A DNA stretch of 64,000 nt from Pseudorasbora parva (Eukaryota > Chordata > Actinopteri > Cypriniformes > Gobionidae), in NCBI RefSeq assembly GCF_024679245.1, contig NC_090186.1, forward strand, positions 32,759,446 to 32,823,445, given 5' to 3'. Below the pieces are notes generated by a model. That model worked only from the letters and a program-made list of their open reading frames with translations. It was not told the origin of the DNA and made no database searches. Of the stretch, positions 27,501 to 39,500 are shown in pieces. The position numbers were made by a program, and so were the translations under genes. Each line of letters opens with the position of its first letter. The first letter of the stretch is position 1.

Positions 27501-30500
27501 GGTCCCAAGAGGGTACGAGAGGAGCACGAGGAGGATGTAGTCTCCTCGCACCCCTCAGGAACCTGATGACCAGGTCGTGCTTACTTACCGTTTTCCCGTC
27601 CAGGAGGTCATGGTAGGCGGCGATAGCGGCTACATAAACCTTCAGGGTGGATGGAGACAGCCTTCGATCCAACCCTTCCTGGAGGAAAGAGAGCACCGAC
27701 CCGATCGGGCATTTCCAGGGGTCTTCTTGGCGAGAAGAGCACCAATTGACGAAGAGGTTCCACTTCAACGCATAGGCCTGTCTCGTGGACTCGGCCCGAG
27801 CGGAAGTGATAGTAGCCACCACCGGAGGTGGTAGGGTACTCAAACCTGCCGCGTCCCGTCCAGGAGCCACACGTGGAGGCTCCAAAGATCGGGACGCGGG
27901 TGCCACAGGGTGCCCCGTCTCTGAGAGAGTAGGTCTTGTCTCAGAGGGATTGGCCAGGGAGGGGCTGTTGCAAGGAGCACTAGTTCTGGGAACCAGGTCC
28001 GGCCGTGCCAGTACGGGGCGACCAAAATGACCTGCTCCTTGTCCTCCCTGACCTTGCACAGAACACGTGCAAGAAGGCTCACTGGGGGAAACGCATACTT
28101 GCGTAGGCCCCGCGGCCAGCTGTGCGCCAGTGCATCCGTGCCGAGCGTGCCCTCGGTCAGGGAATAGTACAGGCTGCAGTGGGACGAGTCGTGGGAGGCA
28201 AACAGATCTACCTGTGCGTCCCCGAACTGATCCCAAATCAGCTGGACTGACTGGGGATGGAGTCTCCACTCCCCAGGGATTGGCTGAACCCGTGAGAGCT
28301 CGTCGGCTGCACGGTTCAGGATCCCCGGGATATGGACAGCACGAAGGGACCTCAGGCGCTTCTGACTCCATAAAACGAGATGGCGGGCGAGTTGAGACAT
28401 GCGGCGGGAGCGTAGACCGCCCTGGTGGTTGATGTACGCTACTACGGCCGTGTTGTCCGATCTGACTAGTACGTGTTGACCCTTCAGCAACGCTCGGAAG
28501 CGGTGCAGGGCGAACCGTACTGCCAGCAACTCGAGGCAATTGATATGCAGGTGGCTCTGGCTCTCTGACCAAGAGCCGGCGGCTGCATGTCCATTGCACA
28601 TGGCACCCCAACCCGTGGTGGACGCATCTGTTGACACAACAACATGCCGGGAAACTCGTTCTAAGGGCACTCCTGCCCGTAGAAAACTGAGGTTCGACCA
28701 CTGGGTGAGTGTCTGTCTGCAGGCCTGAGTCACTGGGACCCGGAGCGTGCCAGACCGCCATGCCCATCTCGGGACTCGATCGCGAAGCCAGTGCTGAAGC
28801 GGTCTCATATGAAGCAATCCGAGCGGCGTTACCGCGGCTGCAGATGCCATATGCCCCAGGAGCCTCTGAAACAGTTTCAGTGGAACCGCACGCTTGCTCT
28901 CTATCTGCCTGAGGCAAGTCAGCAGCGACTGCGCGCGCAAGCCGGTAAGCTGCGCGCACATGGCGACCGAGTCGATCTCCATACCGAGAAAAGAGATCCT
29001 CTGCACGGGGCAGAGTTTGCTCTTCTCCCAGTTGACCCGAAGGCCCAAACGAGCTAAGTGGTGGAGAACCAGGTCTCTGTGTTCGCACACCCGGTCCCGA
29101 GAGTGGCCCAGTATGAGCCAGTCGTCGAGATAGTTCAGGATGCGAACCCCTTGTTGCCGGAGTGGCGCAAGGGCTGCCTCGACAATCTTCGTGAAGATGC
29201 GAGGGGACAGAGCTAGCCCGAATGGTAGTACAGCATACTGATATGCCCGCCCTTCGAACGCAAACCGTAGGAACGGTCTGTGTCGCGGAAGGATGGACAC
29301 ATGGAAGTACGCGTCCTTCAGGTCGATCGCTGCAAACCAATCGCATGGACGAACGCATTCGAAAAGGCGTTTCGCAGTCAACATCCTGAACGGAAGCCTG
29401 TAAAGGGATCGGTTCAGGACGCGAAGGTCCAGGATCGGTCGTAACCCACCGGATTTCTTCGGTACAATGAAGTAAGGGCTGTAGAAGCCGGACTTCATCT
29501 CGGCTGGAGGGACGAGCTCGACCGCACCCTTCGCCAGTAGGGTTGCGATCTCCGCACGCATGACTGGGGCATTGGACCCCACCACGGTGTACCGGACACC
29601 CCGGAAGCGGGGAGGAGCTCGCGCGAACTGAATCGCGTAGCCGAGCCGGATGGTCCGTGCGACCCAGCGGGACAGTCCCGGCAGCTGTAGTTACGCTCCC
29701 AGGGAGTGTACCAACGGGGTCATGCGGAGCACCGGCGTACCCTCGGTGGGGCAGCGAGGCAGCGTTACCGGCCCGGACTCGGGTGGCGTAGCGGCCCGGT
29801 GTCGGGGCGGCGGTAACAGCTGCGCCCTGACAGAGGAGACCAGGGAAGGACTCGCGTTCCACTGGGGTCTGCTCTGAGAGGGGGCTGGCGACAGAGAGGG
29901 ACGAGAGCGGCGTGGCACGGGGGCGGCGCACACTGCCGTCACCGGTCTCTGTGTGCTCAGAGATGGGTATGTCAGTTCTTTCTTTAACCACATTAGGGTG
30001 CTGCCACCCCGGGGGGCGGCAGCGGAACGAAAGATTCTCCCCCGGCCCTCCACCGGGGGAAGGAGCGGCCCTGCTGCCGTCTCCTGGAAAGAACTGCCCA
30101 TCTCTGAGCTGTCCGCGTCAGGAGCGCCGCTTGGCCTGGCGTTTAGCGGCCCGCGGGGCTGGCGCGGACTGGGGCGGCTTCTTGCGGCGCGCTCCGCGGC
30201 GCGGCCCGGGTGAAGGCTGCTGCTGTGGCCGCGCGGGAGCGGGGGGGACCGCAGGAGGCCGCCCTCGGCGGCGAGGCAGCTGAGGCGACTGTGCCGGCGG
30301 CGCTTGGGGTGCAGCAGCGGGCCGCCGGGGCAGTATATGCTTAATAGCCTCAGTCTGCTTCTGGGCGGCAGAGAACTGTTGGGCGAAGCTCTCGACCGCA
30401 CCGCCGAATAGCCCAGCCTGGGATATGGGGGCGTCGAGGAAACGAGTCCGCTCGGCGTCCCGCATATCGGCCAGGTTGAGCCATAGATGTCTCTCCTGGA

Positions 30501-33500
30501 CCACGCATGTGGACATCACCCGGCCCAGGGAGCGTGCGGTAACCTTCGTCGCCCGGAGAGCGAGGTCGGTCGCGGCACGCAGCTCATCTCTGAGCCCTGG
30601 GTCGGCTCCACCCTCGTGCATGTCGCACAGCAACTTGGCCTGGTAGGCCTGGAGGGTTGCCATGGCATGCAGAGAAGCGGCGGCCTGCCCCGCAGCTCTG
30701 TAGGTCTTCGACACCATTGAAGATGTGAATCTACAGGCCTTGGAGGGGTGCTTAGGGTCGCCACGCCAGGAGGAGGCGCTCTGGGGACACAGTTGCATCG
30801 CCACAGAACGCTCCACCGGGGGGACCCCAGTGTACCCTCTAGCCGCCGCCCCATCGAGGGCGGAGAAGGCGGAAGAGGTTGCCAAACGCTCGCGAGAAGA
30901 CACGGGGGCCCTCCACGAGTGCGCAACCTCCTCATGCACTTCCGGGAAGAAAGGAATTGGGGGCACGGCAGGACGGCTGTCCTGTCGTGGCGCACCCAAA
31001 AACCAATCATCTAACCGCGAACGCTCCGGCCGGGGTGGAGGGTTCAACTCCAGACCGAGCGCCGCGGCAGCCCGGGCAAGCATGGCTGTCAACTCCGGGT
31101 CCGACTCGGACAATGCTGGCGCGCCCGGAGGCGGCAGCACAGCCGAATCCTCATCCTCGGAGGACTCTAGCCCACCTTGCGATGCGGTCACCGACATCTC
31201 GTCCTCCTCTGGAGCACCGAACGAAACCCGCGGACCGGCCGAGACCGAGGCCGCGGGCTCCATCACAACGCTCGCGGGTACCGGTGCAACAGAGGGGGGT
31301 GTGGGCCGAGGCGTGAGCGTCGGAGCTGTATTCCACACCATCACCCTCAGATCACCCTGGCCACCAGCCGAAGAAACGCCCCGCGGACCGGATGAGACCG
31401 AGGCCGCGGACACGTCAGATCGGGGGGTGACGGAGGGGACTCTCACTCCGGCGGCCGCACGGAGATCATTGAGTCTCGACCGCAACACGGAGATGGCCAT
31501 GTTCCCGCAGTGAGAACATGACTCATCCACAAGCGCCGCCTGAGCATGCTGGAAGCCCAAGCATGCCAGACAGTGCGAGTGCCCATCAGAAGAGTGTAGA
31601 GACCGGCCACACCCAGAAGCACACGGGCGAGACATCCTGAAAAGGACGTGCCACGTGTGAGCTTTTTTGTGAGAGGATTAACCTCGCAGTCGATGCCGAA
31701 GCGCCCAGGGGACCACACACCAACTGGAAACCAATCGTCTGACCAGCAGGCAGGAAGTATGTGACCGCTGGAACGCGCCGAACACCAACACCGACTGGAA
31801 GATCCTGATCGTCTCGAAGAACTGACTTAACTCAGAAGGCTTGTAGGAGTGAAAGGTATGTAACCCTTGGCTCCGAAGCATTAAAACATAATGCGATGAT
31901 GCCAGCTACTTCCTTATATACCCACGTGGGTAGGCGGAGTTACGCATGCAAATCTCGCATGCCCATGGCATTGGCACTGCCATTGGGCGCTTTCTAGTCT
32001 CGGAGATGACAGGCTTCTAAGCGAAACCCCCATTCGTCAGTCACTGAAGTTACGTCGGAGTGACTGAACGAAAGGGAACTGCCTTTATTCTACGTGGCAT
32101 TGATTCAACAAGGTATTGACAGCATTCTTTAGAAATGTTGGCCCGTATTGATAGGATAGCATCTTGCAGTTGATGGAGATTTGTGGAATACACATCCAGG
32201 GCACGAAGCTCCTGTTCCACCACATCCCAAAGATGCACTATTGGCTTGAGATCTGGTGACTGTGGGGGCCATTTTAGTACAGTAAACTCATTCTCGTGTT
32301 CAAGAAACCAATTTGAAATGATTAAAGGTTTTTGACATGGTGCATTATCCTGCTGGAAGTAGCCATCAGAGGATGGCTACATGGTGCTCATAAAGGGTTG
32401 GACATGGTCAGAAACAATGCTCAGGTAGGCCGTGGCATTTAAACAATGCCCAAATTGCACTAAGGAGCCTAAAGTGTGCCAAGAAAACATCCCCCACACC
32501 ATTACACCACCACCACCAGCCTGCACATTGGTAACAAGGCATGATGGATCCATGTTCTCATTCTGTTATGCCAAATTCTGACTCTACCATCTGAATGTCT
32601 CAACAGAAATCGAGACTTATCAGACCAGGCCACATTTTTATAGTCTTCAACTGTCCAATTTTGCTGAGCTCGTGCCAATTGTAGCCTCTTTACCTATTTG
32701 TAGCAGAGATGAGTGGTACCTAGTGGGGTCTTCTGCTGTTGTATCCCTTCCGCCTCGAGGTTGTGTGTTGTGGCTTCACAAATGCTTTACTGCATACCTC
32801 GGTTGTAATGAGTGGTTATTTCAGTCAAAGTTGCTCTTCTTGCAGTTTGAATCAGTCAGCCCAATCTCCTCTGACCTCTAGCATCAACAAGGCATTTTTG
32901 CCCACAGGACTGCTGCATACTGGATGTTTTTCCCTTTTCAAACCATTCTTTGTAAATCCTAGAAATGGTTGTGCATGAAAATCCCAGTAACTGAGCAGAT
33001 TGTGAAATACTCAGACCGGCCGGTCTGGCACCAACAACCATGCCATGCTCAAAATTGCTTAAATCACCTTTCTTTCCCATTCTGACATTCAGTTTGGAGT
33101 TCAGGAGATTGTCTTGACCAGGACCACACCCCTAAATGCATTGAAGCAACTGCCATGTGATTGGTTTATTAGATAATTGCATTAATGAGAAATTGAACAG
33201 GTGTTCCTAATAATCCTTTATGTGAGTGTATACTAGAAGAATAAGAACCAACAAAGGACATTATCAACATTTTTTAAACACAACCCCCCCCCCAGAAAAC
33301 TAAGATTTTAAAAATGCATCTACATTTTGTCAAATTGTTTAAAGAAAATGTCCAAAAACACTTTCATACCTCCTGTATGGTAACACTTGCACTACAATGA
33401 CAAATTATTGAGGGAGTGTGGGGAATTCTTAGATTTTTGACTAACATCACCAATTTGTATGTATTCAAAGCATAATTTCAGATGTTACTTTTAACAGTGG

Positions 33501-33505
33501 ATTTG

Positions 33506-33541
<36 letters not shown>

Positions 33542-36500
33542 ACGAACACAACTAACAGAAAAATAATTACTGTATCCATTTCCAAATACTGTTCTTTATC
33601 ACATGTATACTACGAGCTTTTTCCATAAATCATACCTTTGCATGTGTTATTGCTGTTTATAGGGAGGTTTGGGTCTGTTACATTATATCCAATCTTGCAC
33701 GAGCAATTGTAACTCCCAAAAGTGTTGTTGCAGATTGAGTTTGGACCACAGACCTCTGATCTCTCGACACATTCATCCACATCTTTAGTAAAAGGAAGTT
33801 CAGAGGAAAATAACAGTTTGGATCACTCATTCTTTGGCATCTTTACAACAGATTGATTTATTTACAAAAATGTTATCCAAAGTAAAAAATCACAAGGATA
33901 AACTCTAGCTAATAATTAAAGGTTAGAGTAAACAAATCTGAATATTAACTGTACCTCTACATGTGTTATTGAGGCTGATTGTGAGATTTGAGTTTGTTGC
34001 AGTGAATCCATCCAAACATGAGCAATTGTAACTTCCTATTTCATTTGTGCAGTTGGAATTTGGACCACATATAGAAGGACTGAAACGACATTCATCTGTA
34101 TCTAGAGTGGAAAAATAATTGTCATTTGTTTTAATACATACACATATAAAGGCATAAAATATGAAAAACAAGTGGCATCTCACCAAGTAATACACTAACA
34201 TAACTATAGGCATATAAGAAGAATATGGATGGAGAAAGTATAATATTATCATCTTTAAACACAAAAGACCAGAAAATAAAGATTTTGAACAGCTGCGTTA
34301 GCATGTGCAACAGTAACAAACTAACAAACATTATTTTTCCACTCACAGTACTCAGAATCTTTGTAATGAATTTGGAATAAGAGTTTTTTTTTTCTTTATA
34401 AATCATACCATTGCATGTGTTATTGCTGTTTATAGGGAGGTTTGGGTCTGTTACATTATATCCACTCTTGCACGAGCAATTGTAACTCCCAACAGTGTTG
34501 TTGCAGATTGAGTTTGGACCACAGACGTTTGATCTCTCAACACATTCATCCACATCTTTAGTAAAGGGAAGTTTAGGGAAAATTAACAGTTTGGGTCAGT
34601 TTAATCTTATTTCTTGCCATTTTTACAATAGAATGCTTAATTTACAAAATTCAAAGTAAAAATGATAAGGACAAAAACTGTAGATAATTATGTAAGGTTA
34701 GAATAAACAGATATGAACTGTACCTCTACATGTGTTATTGATGCTGATGGTAAGATTTGAGTTTGTTGCAGTGAATCCATCCAAACATGAGCAATTGTAA
34801 CTTGGTATTTCATTTGTGCAGTTGGAATGTGGACCACATACAGATGGACCAAACCGACATTCATCTATATCTACGGGGGAAGCAAATGTAATGTACATAC
34901 AAATATCAACACTGGAGAACTTGATAGACATCTTGTGTCTAACAACATCAACATCTACACTCACCTAAAGGATTATTAGGAACACCCTACTAATACCGTG
35001 TTTGACCCCCTTCCGCCTTCAGAACTGCCTTTATTCTACGTGGCATTGATTCAACAAGGTATTGACAGCATTCTTTAGAAATGTTGGCCCGTATTGATAG
35101 GATAGCATCTTGCAGTTGATGGAGATTTGTGGAATACACATCCAGGGCACGAAGCTCCTGTTCCACCACATCCCAAAGATGCACTATTGGCTTGAGATCT
35201 GGTGACTGTGGGGGCCATTTTAGTACAGTAAACTCATTCTCGTGTTCAAGAAACCAATTTGAAATGATTAAAGGTTTTTGACATGGTGCATTATCCTGCT
35301 GGAAGTAGCCATCAGAGGATGGCTACATGGTGCTCATAAAGGGTTGGACATGGTCAGAAACAATGCTCAGGTAGGCCGTGGCATTTAAACAATGCCCAAA
35401 TGGCACTAAGGGGCCTAAAGTGTGCCAAGAAAACATCCCCCACACCATTACACCACCACCACCAGCCTGCACAGTGGTAACAAGGCATGATGGATCCATG
35501 TTCTCATTCTGTTATGCCAAATTCTGACTCTACCATCTGAATGTCTCAACAGAAATCGAGACTTATCAGACCAGGCCACATTTTTATAGTCTTCAACTGT
35601 CCAATTTTGCTGAGCTCGTGCCAATTGTAGCCTCTTTACCTATTTGTAGCAGAGATGAGTGGTACCTAGTGGGGTCTTCTGCTGTTGTATCCCTTCCGCC
35701 TCGAGGTTGTGTGTTGTGGTTTCACATATGCTTTGCTGCATACCTCGGTTGTAATGAGTGGTTATTTCAGTCAAAGTTGCTCTTCTTGCAGTTTGAATCA
35801 GTCAGCCCATTCTCCTCTGACCTCTAGCATCAACAAGGCATTTTAGCCCACAGGACTGCTGCATACTGGATGTTTTTCCCTTTTCAAACCATTCTTTGTA
35901 AATCCTAGAAATAGTTGTGCATGAAAATCCCAGTAACTGAGCAGATTGTGAAATACTCAGACCAGCCGGTCTGGCACCAACAACCATGCCATGCTCAAAA
36001 TTGCTTAAATCACCTTTCTTTCCCATTCTGACATTCAGTTTGGAGTTCAGGAGATTGTCTTGACCAGGACCACACCCCTAAATGCATTGAAGCAACTGCC
36101 ATGTGATTGGTTTATTAGATAATTGCATTAATGAGAAATTGAACAGGTGTTCCTAATAATCCTTTATGTGAGTGTATACTAGAAGAATAAGAACCAACAA
36201 AGGACATTATCAACATTTTTTAAACACAACCCCCCCCCCCCCCCCCCCCCCAGAAAACTAAGATTTTAAAAATGCATCTACATTTTGTCAAATTGTTTAA
36301 AGAAAATGTCCAAAAACACTTTCATACCTCCTGTATGGTAACACTTGCACTACAATGACAAATTATTGAGGGAGTGTGGGGAATTCTTAGATTTTTGACT
36401 AACATCACCAATTTGTATGTATTCAAAGCATAATTTCAGATGTTACTTTTAACAGTGGATTTGAAAAAAAAAAAAAAAAAACGAACACAACTAACAGAAA

Positions 36501-39500
36501 AATAATTACTGTATCCATTTCCAAATACTGTTCTTTATCACATGTATACTACGAGCTTTTTCCATAAATCATACCTTTGCATGTGTTATTGCTGTTTATA
36601 GGGAGGTTTGGGTCTGTTACATTATATCCAATCTTGCACGAGCAATTGTAACTCCCAAAAGTGTTGTTGCAGATTGAGTTTGGACCACAGACCTCTGATC
36701 TCTCGACACATTCATCCACATCTTTAGTAAAAGGAAGTTCAGAGGAAAATAACAGTTTGGATCACTCATTCTTTGGCATCTTTACAACAGATTGATTTAT
36801 TTACAAAAATGTTATCCAAAGTAAAAAATCACAAGGATAAACTCTAGCTAATAATTAAAGGTTAGAGTAAACAAATCTGAATATTAACTGTACCTCTACA
36901 TGTGTTATTGAGGCTGATTGTGAGATTTGAGTTTGTTGCAGTGAATCCATCCAAACATGAGCAATTGTAACTTCCTATTTCATTTGTGCAGTTGGAATTT
37001 GGACCACATATAGAAGGACTGAAACGACATTCATCTGTATCTAGAGTGGAAAAATAATTGTCATTTGTTTTAATACATACACATATAAAGGCATAAAATA
37101 TGAAAAACAAGTGGCATCTCACCAAGTAATACACTAACATAACTATAGGCATATAAGAAGAATATGGATGGAGAAAGTATAATATTATCATCTTTAAACA
37201 CAAAAGACCAGAAAATAAAGATTTTGAACAGCTGCGTTAGCATGTGCAACAGTAACAAACTAACAAACATTATTTTTCCACTCACAGTACTCAGAATCTT
37301 TGTAATTAATTTGGAATAAGAGTTTTTTTTTCTTTATAAATCATACCATTGCATGTGTTATTGCTGTTTATAGGGAGGTTTGGGTCTGTTACATTATATC
37401 CACTCTTGCACGAGCAATTGTAACTCCCAACAGTGTTGTTGCAGATTGAGTTTGGACCACAGACGTTTGATCTCTCAACACATTCATCCACATCTTTAGT
37501 AAAGGGAAGTTTAGGGAAAATTAACAGTTTGGGTCAGTTTAATCTTATTTCTTGCCATTTTTACAATAGAATGCTTAATTTACAAAATTCAAAGTAAAAA
37601 TGATAAGGACAAAAACTGTAGATAATTATGTAAGGTTAGAATAAACAGATATGAACTGTACCTCTACATGTGTTATTGATGCTGATGGTAAGATTTGAGT
37701 TTGTTGCAGTGAATCCATCCAAACATGAGCAATTGTAACTTGGTATTTCATTTGTGCAGTTGGAATGTGGACCACATACAGATGGACCAAACCGACATTC
37801 ATCTATATCTACGGGGGAAGCAAATGTAATGTACATACAAATATCAACACTGGAGAACTTGATAGACATCTTGTGTCTAACAACATCAACATCTACACTC
37901 ACCTAAAGGATTATTAGGAACACCCTACTAATACCGTGTTTGACCCCCTTCCGCCTTCAGAACGTCTCGGTTACGTATGTAACCCTCGTTCCCTGAGGAG
38001 GGAACGGAGACGTAACGTCAGTGACTGACGAATGGGGGTTTCGCTTAGAAGCCTGTCATCTCCGAGACTAGAAAGCGCCCAATGGCAGTGCCAATGCCAT
38101 GGGCATGCGAGATTTGCATGCGTAACTCCGCCTACCCACGTGGGTATATAAGGAAGTAGCTGGCATCATCGCATTATGTTTTACCTGCTGAGGAGCCAAG
38201 TTGAACTCCGTTCCAGCGGTACAGCGGATGTGGCAACGGGACGTTACGTCTCCGTTCCCTCCTCAGGGAACGAGGGTTACATACGTAACCGAGACGTTCC
38301 CTTTCGTTCAGTCACTCCGACGTAACGTCAGTGACGAATGGGGGTCCCAATGCAATAACGCCACTCGGCTGTCTTCCAGTGCCCTGCGCAAGCGTGAGAA
38401 CCCTGATGCAAGTTAGGACGGTCAAAGGCCTCTACTTAACGCAGGAATACCAAGGTACACTGGGAGGCATATTCCAGGAGGAGATATGCGCCAAGATGCC
38501 TACCCGTAGGGAGGACTTAGGGATACACGTATGACCCCGGGGGGCTGCATACGGAAGATCACTGGGGTACCAGCCGAAGGTGGATTTTTAACCCCAGGAG
38601 GTGGCAAGGTTGCCAAGGGAATACACCCGCTCAGGGAGGCTTACGGTGGAAATACACATGTGGGGGTCGCCAGAGGGGAACCATGCACATGGGGCACCTG
38701 GCCGGACACGAGTGTCTGGGCTAAGGGCAGACTTACTGGCGTCGGCGTCGTCAGTGCTGGAGGAGCTCAGGGCTCTCGGGGAACTCACCTGAGAAGAATA
38801 TCGCACGTATCCAGTCCGTGGAGTGGAATGGCGAGCAAGCGAAGACACCTGAGCCAATCCATTACCGGCCACTTGTAGAGGCGAGTACATAGTCGGATAC
38901 AGGCTCCACTCGGAGGTTATAAAACCTGGCGAATGTGTTTGGTGTCGCCCAGCCTGCAGCTCTGCAGATGTCTGTCAGCGGAGCGCCATGTGCTAAAGCC
39001 CAAGAGGAGGCCACACTCCGGGTGGAATGGGCCCTGACCCCAAGGGGACATGGGCGTCCCTGCTGCTGGTAAGCCAAAACAATGGTGTCCACTATCCAGT
39101 GAGACAACCTTTGCTTTGAGAGAGCCTTCCCTTTCAGCTTCCCACCATAACAGACAAAGAGCTGGTCTGAGGTCCTGAAACACTGCGTCCTGTCTACGTA
39201 AGCGCGAAGGGCGCGTACTGGACAGAGCAGTGCCAAGGCTGGGTCTGCCTCCTCCAAAGGCAGCGCTTGCAGGTTCACCACCTGGTCTCTGAACGGAGTG
39301 GTGGGAACCTTGGGCACATATCCAGGCCGGGGTCTCAGGATCACGTGAGAGTCGGCCGGCCTGAATTCCAGGCACGCTTCGTCAACCGAAAATGCCTGCA
39401 GGTCCCCTACCCTCTTGATGGAGGCCAGTGCGGTCAGGAGCGCTGTCTTCATAGACAAGAACTTAACATCTACTGACCGCAAAGGCTCAAATGGGGCCCT

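Larger units (their letters stand above)
25934..32079 (-). mobile_element. DIRS retrotransposon copy 1 (6,146 bp)
   Basis: The minus-strand gene order is gag, RT/RNase H, tyrosine recombinase. It has 175-bp inverted terminal repeats with outer extensions and an internal complementary region. This is the DIRS layout: no LTRs in direct orientation and no DDE integrase. Empty sites in the other Tc1 relics read CAGAACTGCC. The filled site reads CAGAAC, element, GGGAAC, TGCC, so GAAC is shared between target and element. It lies in the same orientation as the EGF gene, in the intron between unit 9 exon d and unit 8 exon a. Confidence 0.95.
25866..33228 (-). mobile_element. Tc1-like relic 9, split by DIRS copy 1
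   Basis: The Tc1 parts are 25866-25933 and 32080-33228. The break falls in CAGAAC|TGCC, 68 bp from the left end. The right part has variants ([11 protein letters not shown] in the plus-strand frame, QRRLG in the minus) found only here and in relic 11. Confidence 0.9.

Noticed and set aside
30725..31513. A 262-codon plus-strand frame over DIRS gag, and other GC-rich antisense frames
   Set aside because: Low-complexity antisense of a GC-rich coding region with no domain.
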